From positions 1-64,000 of the forward strand of contig CAKOMR010000007.1 of NCBI GenBank assembly GCA_934096705.1: DNA of 64,000 nucleotides, read 5' to 3'. The first letter of the stretch is position 1; the number at the start of each line of letters is the position of its first letter. The position numbers and the translations under genes were made by a program. Positions 16,796 to 27,949 of the stretch are shown here, one piece after another. Under the pieces are notes generated by a model. That model had not been told where the DNA came from. It ran no database searches and worked only from the letters and a program-made list of their open reading frames with translations. Source of the stretch: an uncultured Bacilli bacterium. GTDB taxonomy: Bacteria > Bacillota_I > Bacilli_A > RF39 > UBA660.

Positions 16796-18430
16796 TTATA
16801 CTTCTTGAACAACTGCAATTATCATTGGTTTACACTCGGTTTCTTCATATAAATATGCTCCAAGTTCTTCTCTAATTTGTGTTCTAATTAAGTTATAATC
16901 AACATATTTTGGTGTAATATTGTTAGTTATAACCTTTTCACATATTTTTTTAATTTCTTCAATCATTTCCTTAGAATCTTTTACATAAATAAAACCTCTT
17001 GTAACAATTTCTGGTCCTACTAATAAAACCTTATCTTTTTTAGAAACTGTAGCGCTTATTAAAACAATACCATTTTCTGCAAGAACTTCTCTATCTTTGA
17101 TAACTAAATCGCCAATATCATCTGAACTTTTGCCGTCAATGAATATATCATCAACATTAATGTGTTCAAATTTATCATCAATAACTTTATCTTTAATATT
17201 TATAACATCACCATTTTGTTTAAGTAGAATATTTTCAGGTTTTTTACCAAGACTTAAAGCAACATTTGCATTTCCAACCATATAACGATAGTCACCCTTA
17301 ACAGGAACATAATAAAGTGGATTTACAAGTTTTAGCATAAGCATAATATCTTCTTTTGAGGCATGCTGTAAAATAGAATACTTTTTAGGAATATCAATTA
17401 CATTACAGCCATACTGTGCAAGTTCATTTTCCATTTTAACAAATAATTTTTCACTACTATCATATTTTGGTTCTGCAAAAATTATTGTATCTGATGCAAG
17501 TAAATTAATATATTTATCATATCCAGTATAAATTTTATTAATATTAGCATACGGATTAGCTCTATCATCACTTATTAAAATAATTACATTTTCATCTTTT
17601 AAATTTGATAAATCGCCAATAATATCAGGTTCAGTAACTAAATAATTATTTGTAATTGCATAATTTATTACATTTTGAAGTTTCTTACCCATTACTACAA
17701 TTTTACGATGAGTTCCCGCAGCAGCATGAAAAATTTCTTCTATTGTATATAGATGATCTGGTAAAACAGAAAATATAATTCTTTTTTCATTATGTTTAAT
17801 TACATCTTTAAAAAAATCAATTAATTTATGTTTCGGAGATGTATGACCTGGATTTTCTGAAAAAATTGATTCGCTTAATAAACAAAGTACACCTTGTTTA
17901 CCAACATATGCAATTTTTCCTAAATCCATTTCATAGCTTCCCATCATTCCTGGATCAATTGTAAAATCACCTGTATAGCAAATACTTCCATCACTTGTAT
18001 ATAAAACATACATTACAGCATCAGGAATGCTATGAGACATAGTTATAGGAAATATAGCACATTTACCAAAATTAATTTTTTTATGAGCTTTTATTTCAAT
18101 GATATTATCTTCATTTACACCATCTAAAGTTAAGCAAAATTTTGTAAACTTTGTAGCATATATTTTTACATTAGGAATTTGGCTAATTAAATCGCACACA
18201 CTTCCCATATTTTCTTGATGACCATGAGTTATAAAAACACCTTTGATCCTTTTTTGATTCTTTATTAAATATGAAAAATCAGGAATTATATAATCTATAC
18301 CAAGTAAATTACCTGTAGCATATTTTAAACCACAATCGAAAACAAATATATCATCATCAACTTCAACAACATAACAGTTTTTCCCATTTTCGTCTAAACC
18401 GCCCAAGCCAAAAATTTTTATATTACACAT
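16796..18430 (-). CDS. rnjB: RNase J-family protein with altered metal-binding residues (J2-like)
   Basis: RNase J enzymes are metallo-beta-lactamase/beta-CASP nucleases that process RNA. The 544-residue protein has the family layout, but the core motif HxHxDH reads H69-G-H71-Q-E73-N74. The usual SGHA is LQHA, and the usual PVHGEYR is PVKGDYR. The mutations hit residues that hold the two zinc ions, so activity is probably weak or lost. In Bacilli the paralogue RNase J2 is also degenerate and works as a partner of J1. The start is the ATG at 18430 after AAAGAG; an upstream in-frame ATG lacks support. Confidence 0.88.
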   Translation of the reverse strand: MCNIKIFGLGGLDENGKNCYVVEVDDDIFVFDCGLKYATGNLLGIDYIIPDFSYLIKNQKRIKGVFITHGHQENMGSVCDLISQIPNVKIYATKFTKFCLTLDGVNEDNIIEIKAHKKINFGKCAIFPITMSHSIPDAVMYVLYTSDGSICYTGDFTIDPGMMGSYEMDLGKIAYVGKQGVLCLLSESIFSENPGHTSPKHKLIDFFKDVIKHNEKRIIFSVLPDHLYTIEEIFHAAAGTHRKIVVMGKKLQNVINYAITNNYLVTEPDIIGDLSNLKDENVIILISDDRANPYANINKIYTGYDKYINLLASDTIIFAEPKYDSSEKLFVKMENELAQYGCNVIDIPKKYSILQHASKEDIMLMLKLVNPLYYVPVKGDYRYMVGNANVALSLGKKPENILLKQNGDVINIKDKVIDDKFEHINVDDIFIDGKSSDDIGDLVIKDREVLAENGIVLISATVSKKDKVLLVGPEIVTRGFIYVKDSKEMIEEIKKICEKVITNNITPKYVDYNLIRTQIREELGAYLYEETECKPMIIAVVQEV

Positions 18431-18503
18431 TATTATCACTCTTTTCTTTAAAGTTTTCCTTGGTAAGTTAATTTTATCAAAGAAGTGATAATTTTGCAAG
18501 TTC

Positions 18504-19274
18504 TTATTTTTTTTCAGAAATTAGTTTTGATAATGAATATACCTTTAAATCATGGTACTTTAGACTAATTAATAAGAGTTTAAAATTTGATAAAGATAAA
18601 TTATCGTCAATAAAAATTATATCTCCACTTGAAATATTTTCTTTTAAATAAATATTAGAATCATTAATATTATAAGTAGGTTTTACTAAATAATAATTGT
18701 TGTTTAAACAATACTTATCTATATTACTTTCTACAATGCATATTTCTTTATTTAAATTATTATCTTTTAAAAGTTTATCTACTTTTTCAAAATTATTCCT
18801 ATCATAGTCTATTTGTTCAAAGATTGACTTTTTAGAAAATGAATTGGTATCAACAAGTCTTGTTATATCAAGTTTATCTATGCTTTTTAAAACTTCATCA
18901 TTGTTATAAACTAATATTGCTACTCCACCTTTAATATAATTTGCTTTATTTATAATATATTTTTTATTTTGTTCGAGAGACACTTCAGGAACTATTTCAT
19001 TAAAAACAATTTTATCTTTTTGAAATAGATTTTCACTTTTCATATTATAATAACTTTCTAAAACATTTACTTTAAGACCATTTACTCCTGGGATAATATA
19101 ATTATCAGTAATAACTGCATTTACATATTTTTTTTCATAACTACTTTTTTTATTATTGATTTCTTTCATTAAACTACTTTTATTAATTACCAATGAAGAT
19201 ATTTTATCGGCATAATAAAAACTTGCCACTATTAAAATTAAAACTAATAAATAACTCAAAAAATTTTTCATCAT
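18504..19274 (-). CDS. Membrane-anchored protein, possibly a degenerate polysaccharide deacetylase
   Basis: The 256-residue protein has one N-terminal membrane segment (about 4-22) and an extracellular remainder. The phrase NYIIPGVNGLKVNVLESYYNMK resembles, from memory, the region before polysaccharide-deacetylase domains in related Firmicutes. The end, SSGDIIFIDDNLS..LLLISLKYHDLKVYSLSKLI, resembles the last strands of that fold. The catalytic Asp and His-x-x-x-His motifs are absent, so if it belongs to this family it is not a deacetylase. It directly precedes the RNase J gene. Function is unknown and the family call is weak. Confidence 0.4.
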   Translation of the reverse strand: MMKNFLSYLLVLILIVASFYYADKISSLVINKSSLMKEINNKKSSYEKKYVNAVITDNYIIPGVNGLKVNVLESYYNMKSENLFQKDKIVFNEIVPEVSLEQNKKYIINKANYIKGGVAILVYNNDEVLKSIDKLDITRLVDTNSFSKKSIFEQIDYDRNNFEKVDKLLKDNNLNKEICIVESNIDKYCLNNNYYLVKPTYNINDSNIYLKENISSGDIIFIDDNLSLSNFKLLLISLKYHDLKVYSLSKLISEKK

Positions 19275-19309
19275 TAAAATATATGATACAAAAATGGTTT
19301 TATTAAGAA

Positions 19310-19352
19310 TAAAAAAAATTTAATTTAAAAAATAATTTAAATTAAATTTTCT
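19310..19352 (-). terminator. Terminator of the Xre regulator gene
   Basis: On the minus strand AAATTTAATTTAA pairs with TTAAATTAAATTT around an AT loop, then a T-run follows. The stem is A/T only. Confidence 0.6.
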
Positions 19353-19695
19353 TTTTAATACGCGATATGCTTTTATGTGGATCTGTTAAAAGTGCTTCTT
19401 GTAAATCTTTATCTTTTCGAAGTTCATTAATAAAATCAACTTCTTCTTTAGAAAAGGATTGATATTTTTGCACACTTTCATCAGTATATTCTACAATTAC
19501 ATCTGTACCAAGTAAATAATCTGCACTTACTCCAAGAGTATACATAAGTTCTATTAAAGTATCAATTTTTGGATTACGTTTTTCTTTTTCATACAAACTT
19601 ATTGCAGATTTAGAAACACCTACAAGTTTGCCTAATTCAGATGAGCTTAAATTACATTTTTCTCTTGCCTCTTTTAATCTTTTTCCTACTAACAT
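19342..19695 (-). CDS. Xre-family transcriptional regulator
   Basis: The 117-residue protein begins with a helix-turn-helix of the lambda-Cro/Xre type: RLKEAREKCNLSSSELGKLV then VSKSAISLYEKEKRNP as turn and recognition helix, ending LGVSADYLLGTD. The C-terminal 50 residues are helical and charged with no ligand domain. It stands alone between a membrane protein and ssb. Upstream, GTTTACCTATGGTTAAC (about 19756-19772) is a near-palindrome that could be an operator, but it is weak. Targets are unknown. Confidence 0.85.
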   Translation of the reverse strand: MLVGKRLKEAREKCNLSSSELGKLVGVSKSAISLYEKEKRNPKIDTLIELMYTLGVSADYLLGTDVIVEYTDESVQKYQSFSKEEVDFINELRKDKDLQEALLTDPHKSISRIKKKI

Positions 19696-19818
19696 AATTA
19701 TATTACTTTCCTTTAATGGTTTAAGTATAAAACAAGGAAAATCAGTTTTGGGGCAAGTTAACCATAGGTAAACGTTTATAAATAAATTTTTAAAAATTTT
19801 ACATATTTTTACACAATT

Positions 19819-20190
19819 TTATTGTTTGGTTTTCTTTTTTGAGGGTGCTTCTTTTATTTCTTCTTTAGTTTTTGCAGCTGAAGATAAAAACGTAACTCTT
19901 TCTGCAACTACTTCAGTAACATACACTTTTTTATTTTCTTGATTTTCATAAGAGCTTGCTTGAAGTCTACCTTTAATACCAACGACATCTCCAACTTTGC
20001 AATATTCGCCTATTGCTCCAGCTATACCATTCCATAAAGTACACTTAATAAAATCTGTTTCATAGATTCCATCGGCATTTTTGTAATTACGATTTACAGC
20101 TACAACAATATGCGTAACTTGCTTACCATTTTCAGTTTTAGTAACCTCAGGATTAAAGGTAAGTCTTCCAACTAAAACGACGCTGTTCAT
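19819..20190 (-). CDS. ssb: Single-stranded DNA-binding protein without the acidic C-terminal tip
   Basis: Residues 1-105 are an OB-fold SSB (MNSVVLVGRLTFNPEV, VNRNYKN, DFIKCTLWNGIAGAIGEYCKVGDVVGIKGRLQ in conserved order). The usual C-terminal acidic tip (DDDIPF-like), which recruits repair and replication partners, is missing. Here the last 18 residues are basic (APSKKKTKQ). At 123 residues it resembles the short second SSB of Bacillus, used in competence, rather than the essential one. A full-length ssb may lie elsewhere. It is flanked by AT-rich sequence and appears monocistronic. Confidence 0.9.
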   Translation of the reverse strand: MNSVVLVGRLTFNPEVTKTENGKQVTHIVVAVNRNYKNADGIYETDFIKCTLWNGIAGAIGEYCKVGDVVGIKGRLQASSYENQENKKVYVTEVVAERVTFLSSAAKTKEEIKEAPSKKKTKQ

Positions 20191-20344
20191 TTATCCTCCT
20201 TTCAAAAAGAATATAGCAAATAAAAATCAAAAAATAAAAAGTCTAAATTTCAAATTTTGTATTAAGAAATTTCAAGCTTTGAATTAAAAAATTATAATTA
20301 TAAATTTAAAAAATTCTAAAAATTTAAATTTTATTAAAAATAAA

Positions 20345-20378
20345 AAGAATAGTTATTTTACGTAAACTATTCTTTAAT
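20345..20378 (-). terminator. sufB terminator
   Basis: On the minus strand GAATAGTT pairs with AACTATTC around a ten-base loop and is followed by TTTTTATTTTT. It overlaps the last codons of sufB. Confidence 0.8.
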
Positions 20379-21659
20379 TAATCTATTAAGTTCTACCGCA
20401 TATTCCATTGGTAAACTTTTTTTGAAATCTGACATAAAACCTAAAACGTATAAATCTTTAGCAGCATCTTCACTTATACCTAAACTTTTTAAGTATAATA
20501 ATTTTTCTTCATTTATTTTGGAAATAGTAGCTTCATGTTCTAAAGTACTACTATTATTTAAGACAATATTTTTAGGATATGTATTTGAAGACGACTTACT
20601 ATCTAAGATAATATTATCACATTTAATAATAGCAAAAGAGTTCGTAGCATTTTCACCTATTTTAACAGTTCCTCTATAATCACTATGTCCTCCACCAGAT
20701 GCAAGTGATTTACTAATAATTGTACTTTTAGTATTTTTTCCTAAATGAAACATTTTAGCACCAGCGTCAAGATGTTGCCCTTCTTTTGCATATGCAATAC
20801 TTATAGAACTAGCAGAAGAGTTGTCCCCTTTTAAAATGCAAGAAGGATATTTCATAGTAACTTTACTACCTATATTTCCATCAACCCATTGCATAAACCC
20901 ATTTTCTTCGACTATTGCTCTTTTAGTTACTAAATTATAAACATCTTTGCTCCAGTTTTGAATTGTAGAATATTTACATTTACTATTTTTGCCAACATAT
21001 ATTTCTACTACACCAGCATGAAGTGATGATGAAGAATAATTTTTTGCAGTGCACCCTTCAATATAATGAAGTGATGAATCATGGTCTACAATAATTATAG
21101 TTCTTTCAAATTGGCCTAAATTTTTTGTATCAATTCTAAAATAACTTTGAAGTGGTCTATCAACATTAGTATAAGGTGGAATATATATAAACGAGCCTCC
21201 ACTCCATAAAGCACTATTTAAAGCTGTGTATTTATTTTCATCATATTTTACTAAATTATTAAAATACTTTTCAAATAAATCAGGATATTTTTTTAATGCT
21301 TCATCTGTAGACAAAAATATAATTCCACTTTCATCTTTCATATTATGATACACAACTTCACTTTCATACTGATTAGAAACGCCTTTTAAATATTTTTCTT
21401 CAGCATCTATTACACCTAAAGAAGAAAATGTATCTTTTACATTTTTATTTACATTATTCCACGAACAACTTGGGCTTTTAAATGAACCTTTATAATATGT
21501 AATATCATCAAAATTAATATTAATTTCAGGTCCAAAACTAGGATTTTCAAGTTCTAAAAATTTATGATATGCATTTAATCTAAATTCTTTCATCCAAATT
21601 GGTTCGTTTTTATTTTTAGATAAATTTATAATAAAATCTTCATTTAATTTATTTCCCAT
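20367..21659 (-). CDS. sufB: Fe-S cluster assembly scaffold SufB
   Basis: SufB is the scaffold of the SufBC2D complex that builds iron-sulfur clusters. The 430-residue protein keeps the family motifs in order: SALWSGGSFIYIPP, EGCTAKNYSSSSLHAGVVE, QNWSKDVYNL, a GQHLDAGAKMFHLG core, IIKCDNI with its conserved Cys, and LEHEATISKINEE with the conserved His. The C-terminus LYVLGFMSDFKKSLP is typical. sufC, sufD and sufS are not adjacent, unlike most Bacilli. The gene stands alone with its own terminator and is divergent from an unrelated gene. Confidence 0.93.
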   Translation of the reverse strand: MGNKLNEDFIINLSKNKNEPIWMKEFRLNAYHKFLELENPSFGPEININFDDITYYKGSFKSPSCSWNNVNKNVKDTFSSLGVIDAEEKYLKGVSNQYESEVVYHNMKDESGIIFLSTDEALKKYPDLFEKYFNNLVKYDENKYTALNSALWSGGSFIYIPPYTNVDRPLQSYFRIDTKNLGQFERTIIIVDHDSSLHYIEGCTAKNYSSSSLHAGVVEIYVGKNSKCKYSTIQNWSKDVYNLVTKRAIVEENGFMQWVDGNIGSKVTMKYPSCILKGDNSSASSISIAYAKEGQHLDAGAKMFHLGKNTKSTIISKSLASGGGHSDYRGTVKIGENATNSFAIIKCDNIILDSKSSSNTYPKNIVLNNSSTLEHEATISKINEEKLLYLKSLGISEDAAKDLYVLGFMSDFKKSLPMEYAVELNRLIKE

Positions 21660-21753
21660 ATAATGCCTTCGTAAATATAATACAATAATACCCCCTAAAA
21701 AAGCAATTGTATTTTAAATAAATGTTTGATAAAATTTAATTATAGTAGGAGAT

Positions 21754-22260
21754 ATGGCAATGAGTAGATATGACGAAGCTTATTTTGAAAACTTAGCTAA
21801 TCAAGCAAATATTATGTATAAATATTTGTATTATAATAATCTTACTGACGATATGAAAAAATCAATAATAGATTATTTAGATACATATTTTTTACAATAT
21901 AAAAAATATACAAATATGAATGTAAGAGATGAAAATCTTTCTAGAATTTTCAGCATTTTAGAAGGTCCTATAAACGAAGCAAATAATCAATATAACTTAT
22001 CATTAAACGATGGAAAACCCCACCCTGCCGTAGATATTATAAAACAAAAACTATCAGAATTTTTTATGCAAATGGATAAAGAAAATGCTAATGAAACTGG
22101 CTCTTTAGAAAAAGGATATACAAGAACGTTGAATCCTCCAGGAATAAGCGGAATAAAGTTATTTAATGATGAAAACGGATTTGCAAAATCATTTGTTATA
22201 ATACTTTCTACAATAATTCTTGGAATAATAATTGCAGTTTTAACAATTAAATTAAAATAA
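21754..22260 (+). CDS. Hypothetical tail-anchored membrane protein
   Basis: The 168-residue protein has a helical N-terminal region, a polar middle (GSLEKGYTRTLNPPG) and one hydrophobic segment at the extreme C-terminus (FVIILSTIILGIIIAVLTIKLK without its first residues). It should therefore be held in the membrane by its tail with the bulk in the cytoplasm. It has a clear ribosome site (TAGGAGATATG region). It ends in a bidirectional terminator shared with the next gene. I do not recognise the family. Confidence 0.6.
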   Translation: MAMSRYDEAYFENLANQANIMYKYLYYNNLTDDMKKSIIDYLDTYFLQYKKYTNMNVRDENLSRIFSILEGPINEANNQYNLSLNDGKPHPAVDIIKQKLSEFFMQMDKENANETGSLEKGYTRTLNPPGISGIKLFNDENGFAKSFVIILSTIILGIIIAVLTIKLK

Positions 22261-22279
22261 AAAGCCAATATTGGCTTTT

Positions 22280-22282
<3 letters not shown>
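22258..22282. terminator. Bidirectional terminator at 22.27 kb
   Basis: AAAAGCCAA pairs with TTGGCTTTT around two bases, flanked by A- and T-runs. It serves the convergent hypothetical genes on either side. Confidence 0.85.
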
Positions 22283-23729
<1,447 letters not shown>

Positions 23730-23755
23730 TTATCTTATATTATTAAAATTGTATA

Positions 23756-24778
23756 CTATTTAATAAACATTGCATCCCCAAATGAAAAGAAACGATAATT
23801 ATTTTCTATTGCATGTTTATATGCATTTAATACATTTTCTTTGCTTGAAAACGCGCTTACTAACATTACTAAAGTACTTTTTGGTAAATGAAAATTTGTT
23901 ATAAGACCATCAATAGCCAAAAATTTATATCCTGGATAAATAAATATATTTGTATTTTCATTGCAAGAAACAAATTTATGATATTTATTCATAATTGCCT
24001 CAAGTGTTCTTGTAGAGGTAGTTCCTACAGCATATATTTTTCTTCCCTCTTCTTTTGCTTTATTTAATTTATCTGCTACATCTTGAGTCATAATAAAATG
24101 TTCACTATGCATATGATGTTTAGTAATATCTTCTTCATTAACAGGTCTAAATGTTCCAAGTCCAACATGTAACGTTACATATAATACTTCTACTCCCATA
24201 TTTTTAATTTCTTCTAAAAGTTCTTTAGTAAAATGAAGACCTGCAGTCGGAGCTGCAGCACTTCCTAAATATTTTGCATAAACAGTTTGATATCTAGTTT
24301 GATCTTTTAAACTTTCATGAATATAAGGTGGAAGTGGCATTAAACCAATTTTTTCGATTTGTTCAATAAAAATGCCCTCATAAGAAAACTTAACATTTAC
24401 TATGCCTTCCTCAAGTTTTTCTACTACGGTGCAGTAAAGAGTATCTGAAAAAGTTATTTTCGTGCCTACATTTAACCTTTTAAATGGTCTAGATAAACAT
24501 TGCCATAAATCATCGCCTAAATCTTTTAATAAAAGAAGTTCTATATGGGCATTAGTTTCTTCTTTCTTACCAAATATTCTTGCAGGAAGAACTTTTGTAT
24601 CATTTAAAACTAAAACATCTCCACTATGTAAATAAGAAGTTATATCTTTAAAAATTTTATCCTCAAGAGCACCAGTTTTTCTATCCATTACAAGTAGTTT
24701 TGATTCACTACGATTTTTAATTGGAGTTTGCGCAATTAACTCTTCTGGTAAATTATAATCAAATTCATTTATATCCAT
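23756..24778 (-). CDS. queA: S-adenosylmethionine:tRNA ribosyltransferase-isomerase
   Basis: QueA transfers the ribosyl group of SAM to preQ1-tRNA, making epoxyqueuosine. The protein has the conserved [13 protein letters not shown] start and the segment [18 protein letters not shown]. It then has [24 protein letters not shown] and TTSTRTLEA, with [15 protein letters not shown] near the end. The ATG at 24778 follows AGGTGA at five bases, so I prefer it to a GTG three codons upstream. It forms the queuosine pair with tgt. Length 340 is normal. Confidence 0.97.
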   Translation of the reverse strand: MDINEFDYNLPEELIAQTPIKNRSESKLLVMDRKTGALEDKIFKDITSYLHSGDVLVLNDTKVLPARIFGKKEETNAHIELLLLKDLGDDLWQCLSRPFKRLNVGTKITFSDTLYCTVVEKLEEGIVNVKFSYEGIFIEQIEKIGLMPLPPYIHESLKDQTRYQTVYAKYLGSAAAPTAGLHFTKELLEEIKNMGVEVLYVTLHVGLGTFRPVNEEDITKHHMHSEHFIMTQDVADKLNKAKEEGRKIYAVGTTSTRTLEAIMNKYHKFVSCNENTNIFIYPGYKFLAIDGLITNFHLPKSTLVMLVSAFSSKENVLNAYKHAIENNYRFFSFGDAMFIK

Positions 24779-24840
24779 TTTCGTCACCTAAAAGATATTA
24801 TAAAGAGTTTTTACATTTTTGTCTATCAAAAAAGAATGGA

Positions 24841-27800
24841 TTATTTTCCATTCCTTTCAAGTTTAATACCAACTTTATAATCATTTAAAGTTAAATCTTT
24901 ATCAATTGAATCTACAAAATTAATTTCCGTAGCCAAAGTTTCATTTTTAACATATTCTAAATTACCTTTTATAGACTGAGCAAACTCTTCATCAGCATTA
25001 ACAGTAATCGTTATCCTATTTTCTATATCAAAGTTAAGTTCTTTTCTAATTGCTTGAACCTTTGATACAAATTCTCTGGCATTACCCTCTTTTTTAAGAT
25101 CATCAGTAATAATAGCATTAAGTATAACAAACTTACCATTATCCATACCAATATCAAAGCCTTCTTTAGCGCTATATCTTATATCAATTAAATCTTTATT
25201 AATTATGTAATCATTGCCATCGATATTTAATGAAATTTCTTTATCATTAATTAATAAATCAATATCCTCTTTACTTAATTTTCCTAATAGTGATTGATAT
25301 TCTTTCATATTTTTGCCAAATACTTTACCTGCTTCTTTGAAATTAGGTTTAATTTCAAAATTCATATAAGTATTTACATCTTGAATATATTTTACTTCTT
25401 TGACATTTAATTCCTCTTTTATTAAAGAAGTAAGTAAACCAATAATATCTTTATATTTTCCATCAATTAATACCTCTGATAAAGGTTGACGTACTTTAAT
25501 TTTATTTTCTTCACGAACATATCTTCCGATAGAAATTAAATCTCTTACTAAATCCATTTTTTCTTCTAAAGGGTTATCAATAAATTTTTCATTGCAAACT
25601 GGATACTCTGCTAAATGAACAGAAGTTTCACCTGTTAAGTTTGTATAAATTTCTTCACTTACAAAAGGAGCAATTGGAGCTATTAGTTTGCATAATCCAC
25701 TTAAAACTTCGTAAGTTGTTTTGTATACACTTTTTTTAGAATTATCAAGTTTGTTTCCCCAGAATCTATTACGATTACGTCTTATATACCAGTTAGATAA
25801 ATCATCTGAAACAAATGATGTAATATATCTTGTAACTTTATTTAAATCATATTCATCGAATGCATTTCTAACATTTTTCACTAAATTATTATATTTAGAA
25901 AGTAACCATTTATCTATTTCTTCACGTAAAGAATATTCAATTTCACATTCACTAATATTAATATTATCTACATTTGCATACATCTGGAAGAATGAATAAG
26001 TATTTTTTAAAGGATTTACAAATTTTGAATAAACTTCCTTGACACCATCCTCATCGAATTTAAGCGGAGTCCATACTGGAGAAGCATAAAGCATATACCA
26101 TCTTATAGAATCAGCACCATACTTTTCCATAATAGCTACAGGATCAATAATATTACCTGTAGATTTACTCATTTTTTTGCCATTCTTATCAAGCATCATG
26201 TCATTTACAACAACATTTTTAAATGAAGATTTTCCACTTATTATTGTACTTATCACAAGAAGAACATAAAACCAACCACGAGTTTGATCGATGCCCTCTG
26301 CAATAAAATCTGCTGGAAAATGTTTATCAAACCACTCTTTATTTTCAAAAGGATAATGGCATTGTGCATAAGGCATTGATCCTGAATCAAACCAAACATC
26401 AGCTACATCACTTACTCTATGCATTGTACCACCACAAGAACACTTCATTGTAATATTATCTACATATGGTCTATGTAAATCTATATCTTCATATTTAAGC
26501 TTTTGGTCAGCTTTTTCAATTAATTCTTCACGAGAACCAATTACATCAAATTTACCACAATCATCGCATACCCAAAATGGAAGTGGACAACCCCAGTACC
26601 TATTTCTAGAAATTCCCCAGTCTACCATATTATCAAGCCAGTTTCCAAATCTTTTTGTACCAACATACTGTGGATACCAATTAATTTTATTATTCTCTTC
26701 AATTATTTTATCTTTATAATCAGTTGTTTTTACATACCATGCTGGTTTTGCAAAATAAATAAGTGGGCTTTTGCATCTCCAGCAATGAGGATAGTCGTGC
26801 TCGATTTTGATTTTTTTAAATAATTTATCATTTTCTTTTAACCATTTGATAATAGTAATTTCTAATTCTTTATCAGTAACTAAAGTACCTTTCCAAGGAC
26901 CAACTGTATATTTACCTGCAAGGTCTACACTTTGAGTCCAACCAAAGCCATTTTCTTGGCAAACTCTATTATCATCTTCTCCATATGCTGGTGCAATGTG
27001 AACAATACCAGTTCCGTCAGTAGATGTTACATAGCTATCTGCAACTACTTCAAATGCTTTACCACCTTCAACAGTTGCAAACGGCATTAATTGTTCATAT
27101 TTAAGCCCTACTAAGTCAGTTCCTTTAAATGTTTCTAAAACTTTATAATCTTCACCTAAAACTTTATCTGCAAGGTCTTTACATAGTATAAATTTATATC
27201 CCATAGACTGTGCTTTAATGTAGTCATAATCTGGATTAACACATGCAGCAACATTATCAAGAAGTGTCCATGGTGTTGTAGTCCAAACAAGTAAGTATTC
27301 ATCTTTACCAACTAATTTAAATGGAACAATTACTGTATTAACTGGATCTAATTGATATCCTTGATCGACTTCAAACTTAGCAAGTTCTGTACCACATCTT
27401 GGACAATATGGAAGTATTTTATTACTATGATAAATAGCACCTTTTTTATGCATTTCTTTAAGTAAATACCATTCAGTTTCATGATAATCATTTTCACAAG
27501 TAATATACGGATGCTCTTCATCAATAAATTGGCCCATCATATCAGTAACTTTTTTTACTTCACTAATATTTAAAGCTGTATTTTTCTTACACTCTTCGAT
27601 AAACTTTTCAATTCCCATTGCTTCAATGTCTTTTTTGCCATTAATGCCTAATTTCTTTTCAACATTATATTCAATAGGAAGTCCGTTACAATCAAGTCCG
27701 ATTTTTCTGTCAACTCTATATCCGTTCATAACATTATACTTACAAAAAGCATCTTTAATTGTTTTAGCAAATACATGATGAATTCCAGGTTTAGCATTAG

Positions 27801-27936
27801 CATATATTGGGCCATCATAAAATACAAAGTTCTTATCTCCCTTAGTAGTAAGAGATAAAATATCTTCTTTTTGCCAAGTATCTAATATACTCTTTTCTAC
27901 TTCATTAGTACTTCTTTCATCTAACTTTTTAAACAT
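24841..27936 (-). CDS. ileS: Isoleucyl-tRNA synthetase, eukaryote-like type 2, GXHH signature
   Basis: The enzyme charges tRNA-Ile. The real start is the ATG at 27936 (MFKKLDERST) after TTGGAGGGAAG; an open frame further up is the T-box. At 1031 residues it is a type 2 IleRS: FYDGPIYANAKPGIHHVF instead of the type 1 DGPPYANGxxHIGH, and LDCNGLPIEYNVEKKLG. The HIGH signature appears as G51-I-H53-H54. KMSKS is intact (GKKMSKSTGN). An editing domain, an anticodon-binding domain and a CxxC/CxCG zinc region are present. Type 2 enzymes are naturally mupirocin-tolerant. It has its own consensus promoter and T-box. Confidence 0.95.
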   Translation of the reverse strand: MFKKLDERSTNEVEKSILDTWQKEDILSLTTKGDKNFVFYDGPIYANAKPGIHHVFAKTIKDAFCKYNVMNGYRVDRKIGLDCNGLPIEYNVEKKLGINGKKDIEAMGIEKFIEECKKNTALNISEVKKVTDMMGQFIDEEHPYITCENDYHETEWYLLKEMHKKGAIYHSNKILPYCPRCGTELAKFEVDQGYQLDPVNTVIVPFKLVGKDEYLLVWTTTPWTLLDNVAACVNPDYDYIKAQSMGYKFILCKDLADKVLGEDYKVLETFKGTDLVGLKYEQLMPFATVEGGKAFEVVADSYVTSTDGTGIVHIAPAYGEDDNRVCQENGFGWTQSVDLAGKYTVGPWKGTLVTDKELEITIIKWLKENDKLFKKIKIEHDYPHCWRCKSPLIYFAKPAWYVKTTDYKDKIIEENNKINWYPQYVGTKRFGNWLDNMVDWGISRNRYWGCPLPFWVCDDCGKFDVIGSREELIEKADQKLKYEDIDLHRPYVDNITMKCSCGGTMHRVSDVADVWFDSGSMPYAQCHYPFENKEWFDKHFPADFIAEGIDQTRGWFYVLLVISTIISGKSSFKNVVVNDMMLDKNGKKMSKSTGNIIDPVAIMEKYGADSIRWYMLYASPVWTPLKFDEDGVKEVYSKFVNPLKNTYSFFQMYANVDNINISECEIEYSLREEIDKWLLSKYNNLVKNVRNAFDEYDLNKVTRYITSFVSDDLSNWYIRRNRNRFWGNKLDNSKKSVYKTTYEVLSGLCKLIAPIAPFVSEEIYTNLTGETSVHLAEYPVCNEKFIDNPLEEKMDLVRDLISIGRYVREENKIKVRQPLSEVLIDGKYKDIIGLLTSLIKEELNVKEVKYIQDVNTYMNFEIKPNFKEAGKVFGKNMKEYQSLLGKLSKEDIDLLINDKEISLNIDGNDYIINKDLIDIRYSAKEGFDIGMDNGKFVILNAIITDDLKKEGNAREFVSKVQAIRKELNFDIENRITITVNADEEFAQSIKGNLEYVKNETLATEINFVDSIDKDLTLNDYKVGIKLERNGK

Positions 27937-27949
27937 TTTTCTTCCCTCC

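Noticed and set aside
19756..19772. Near-palindrome as a firm Xre operator
   Set aside because: The seven-base arms differ at one place and no second copy is near; too weak to list as a site.
20191..20344. Inverted and repeated TTGAAATTT/TTCAAGCTT words between ssb and sufB
   Set aside because: The stretch is almost pure A/T and short repeats there are expected by chance.
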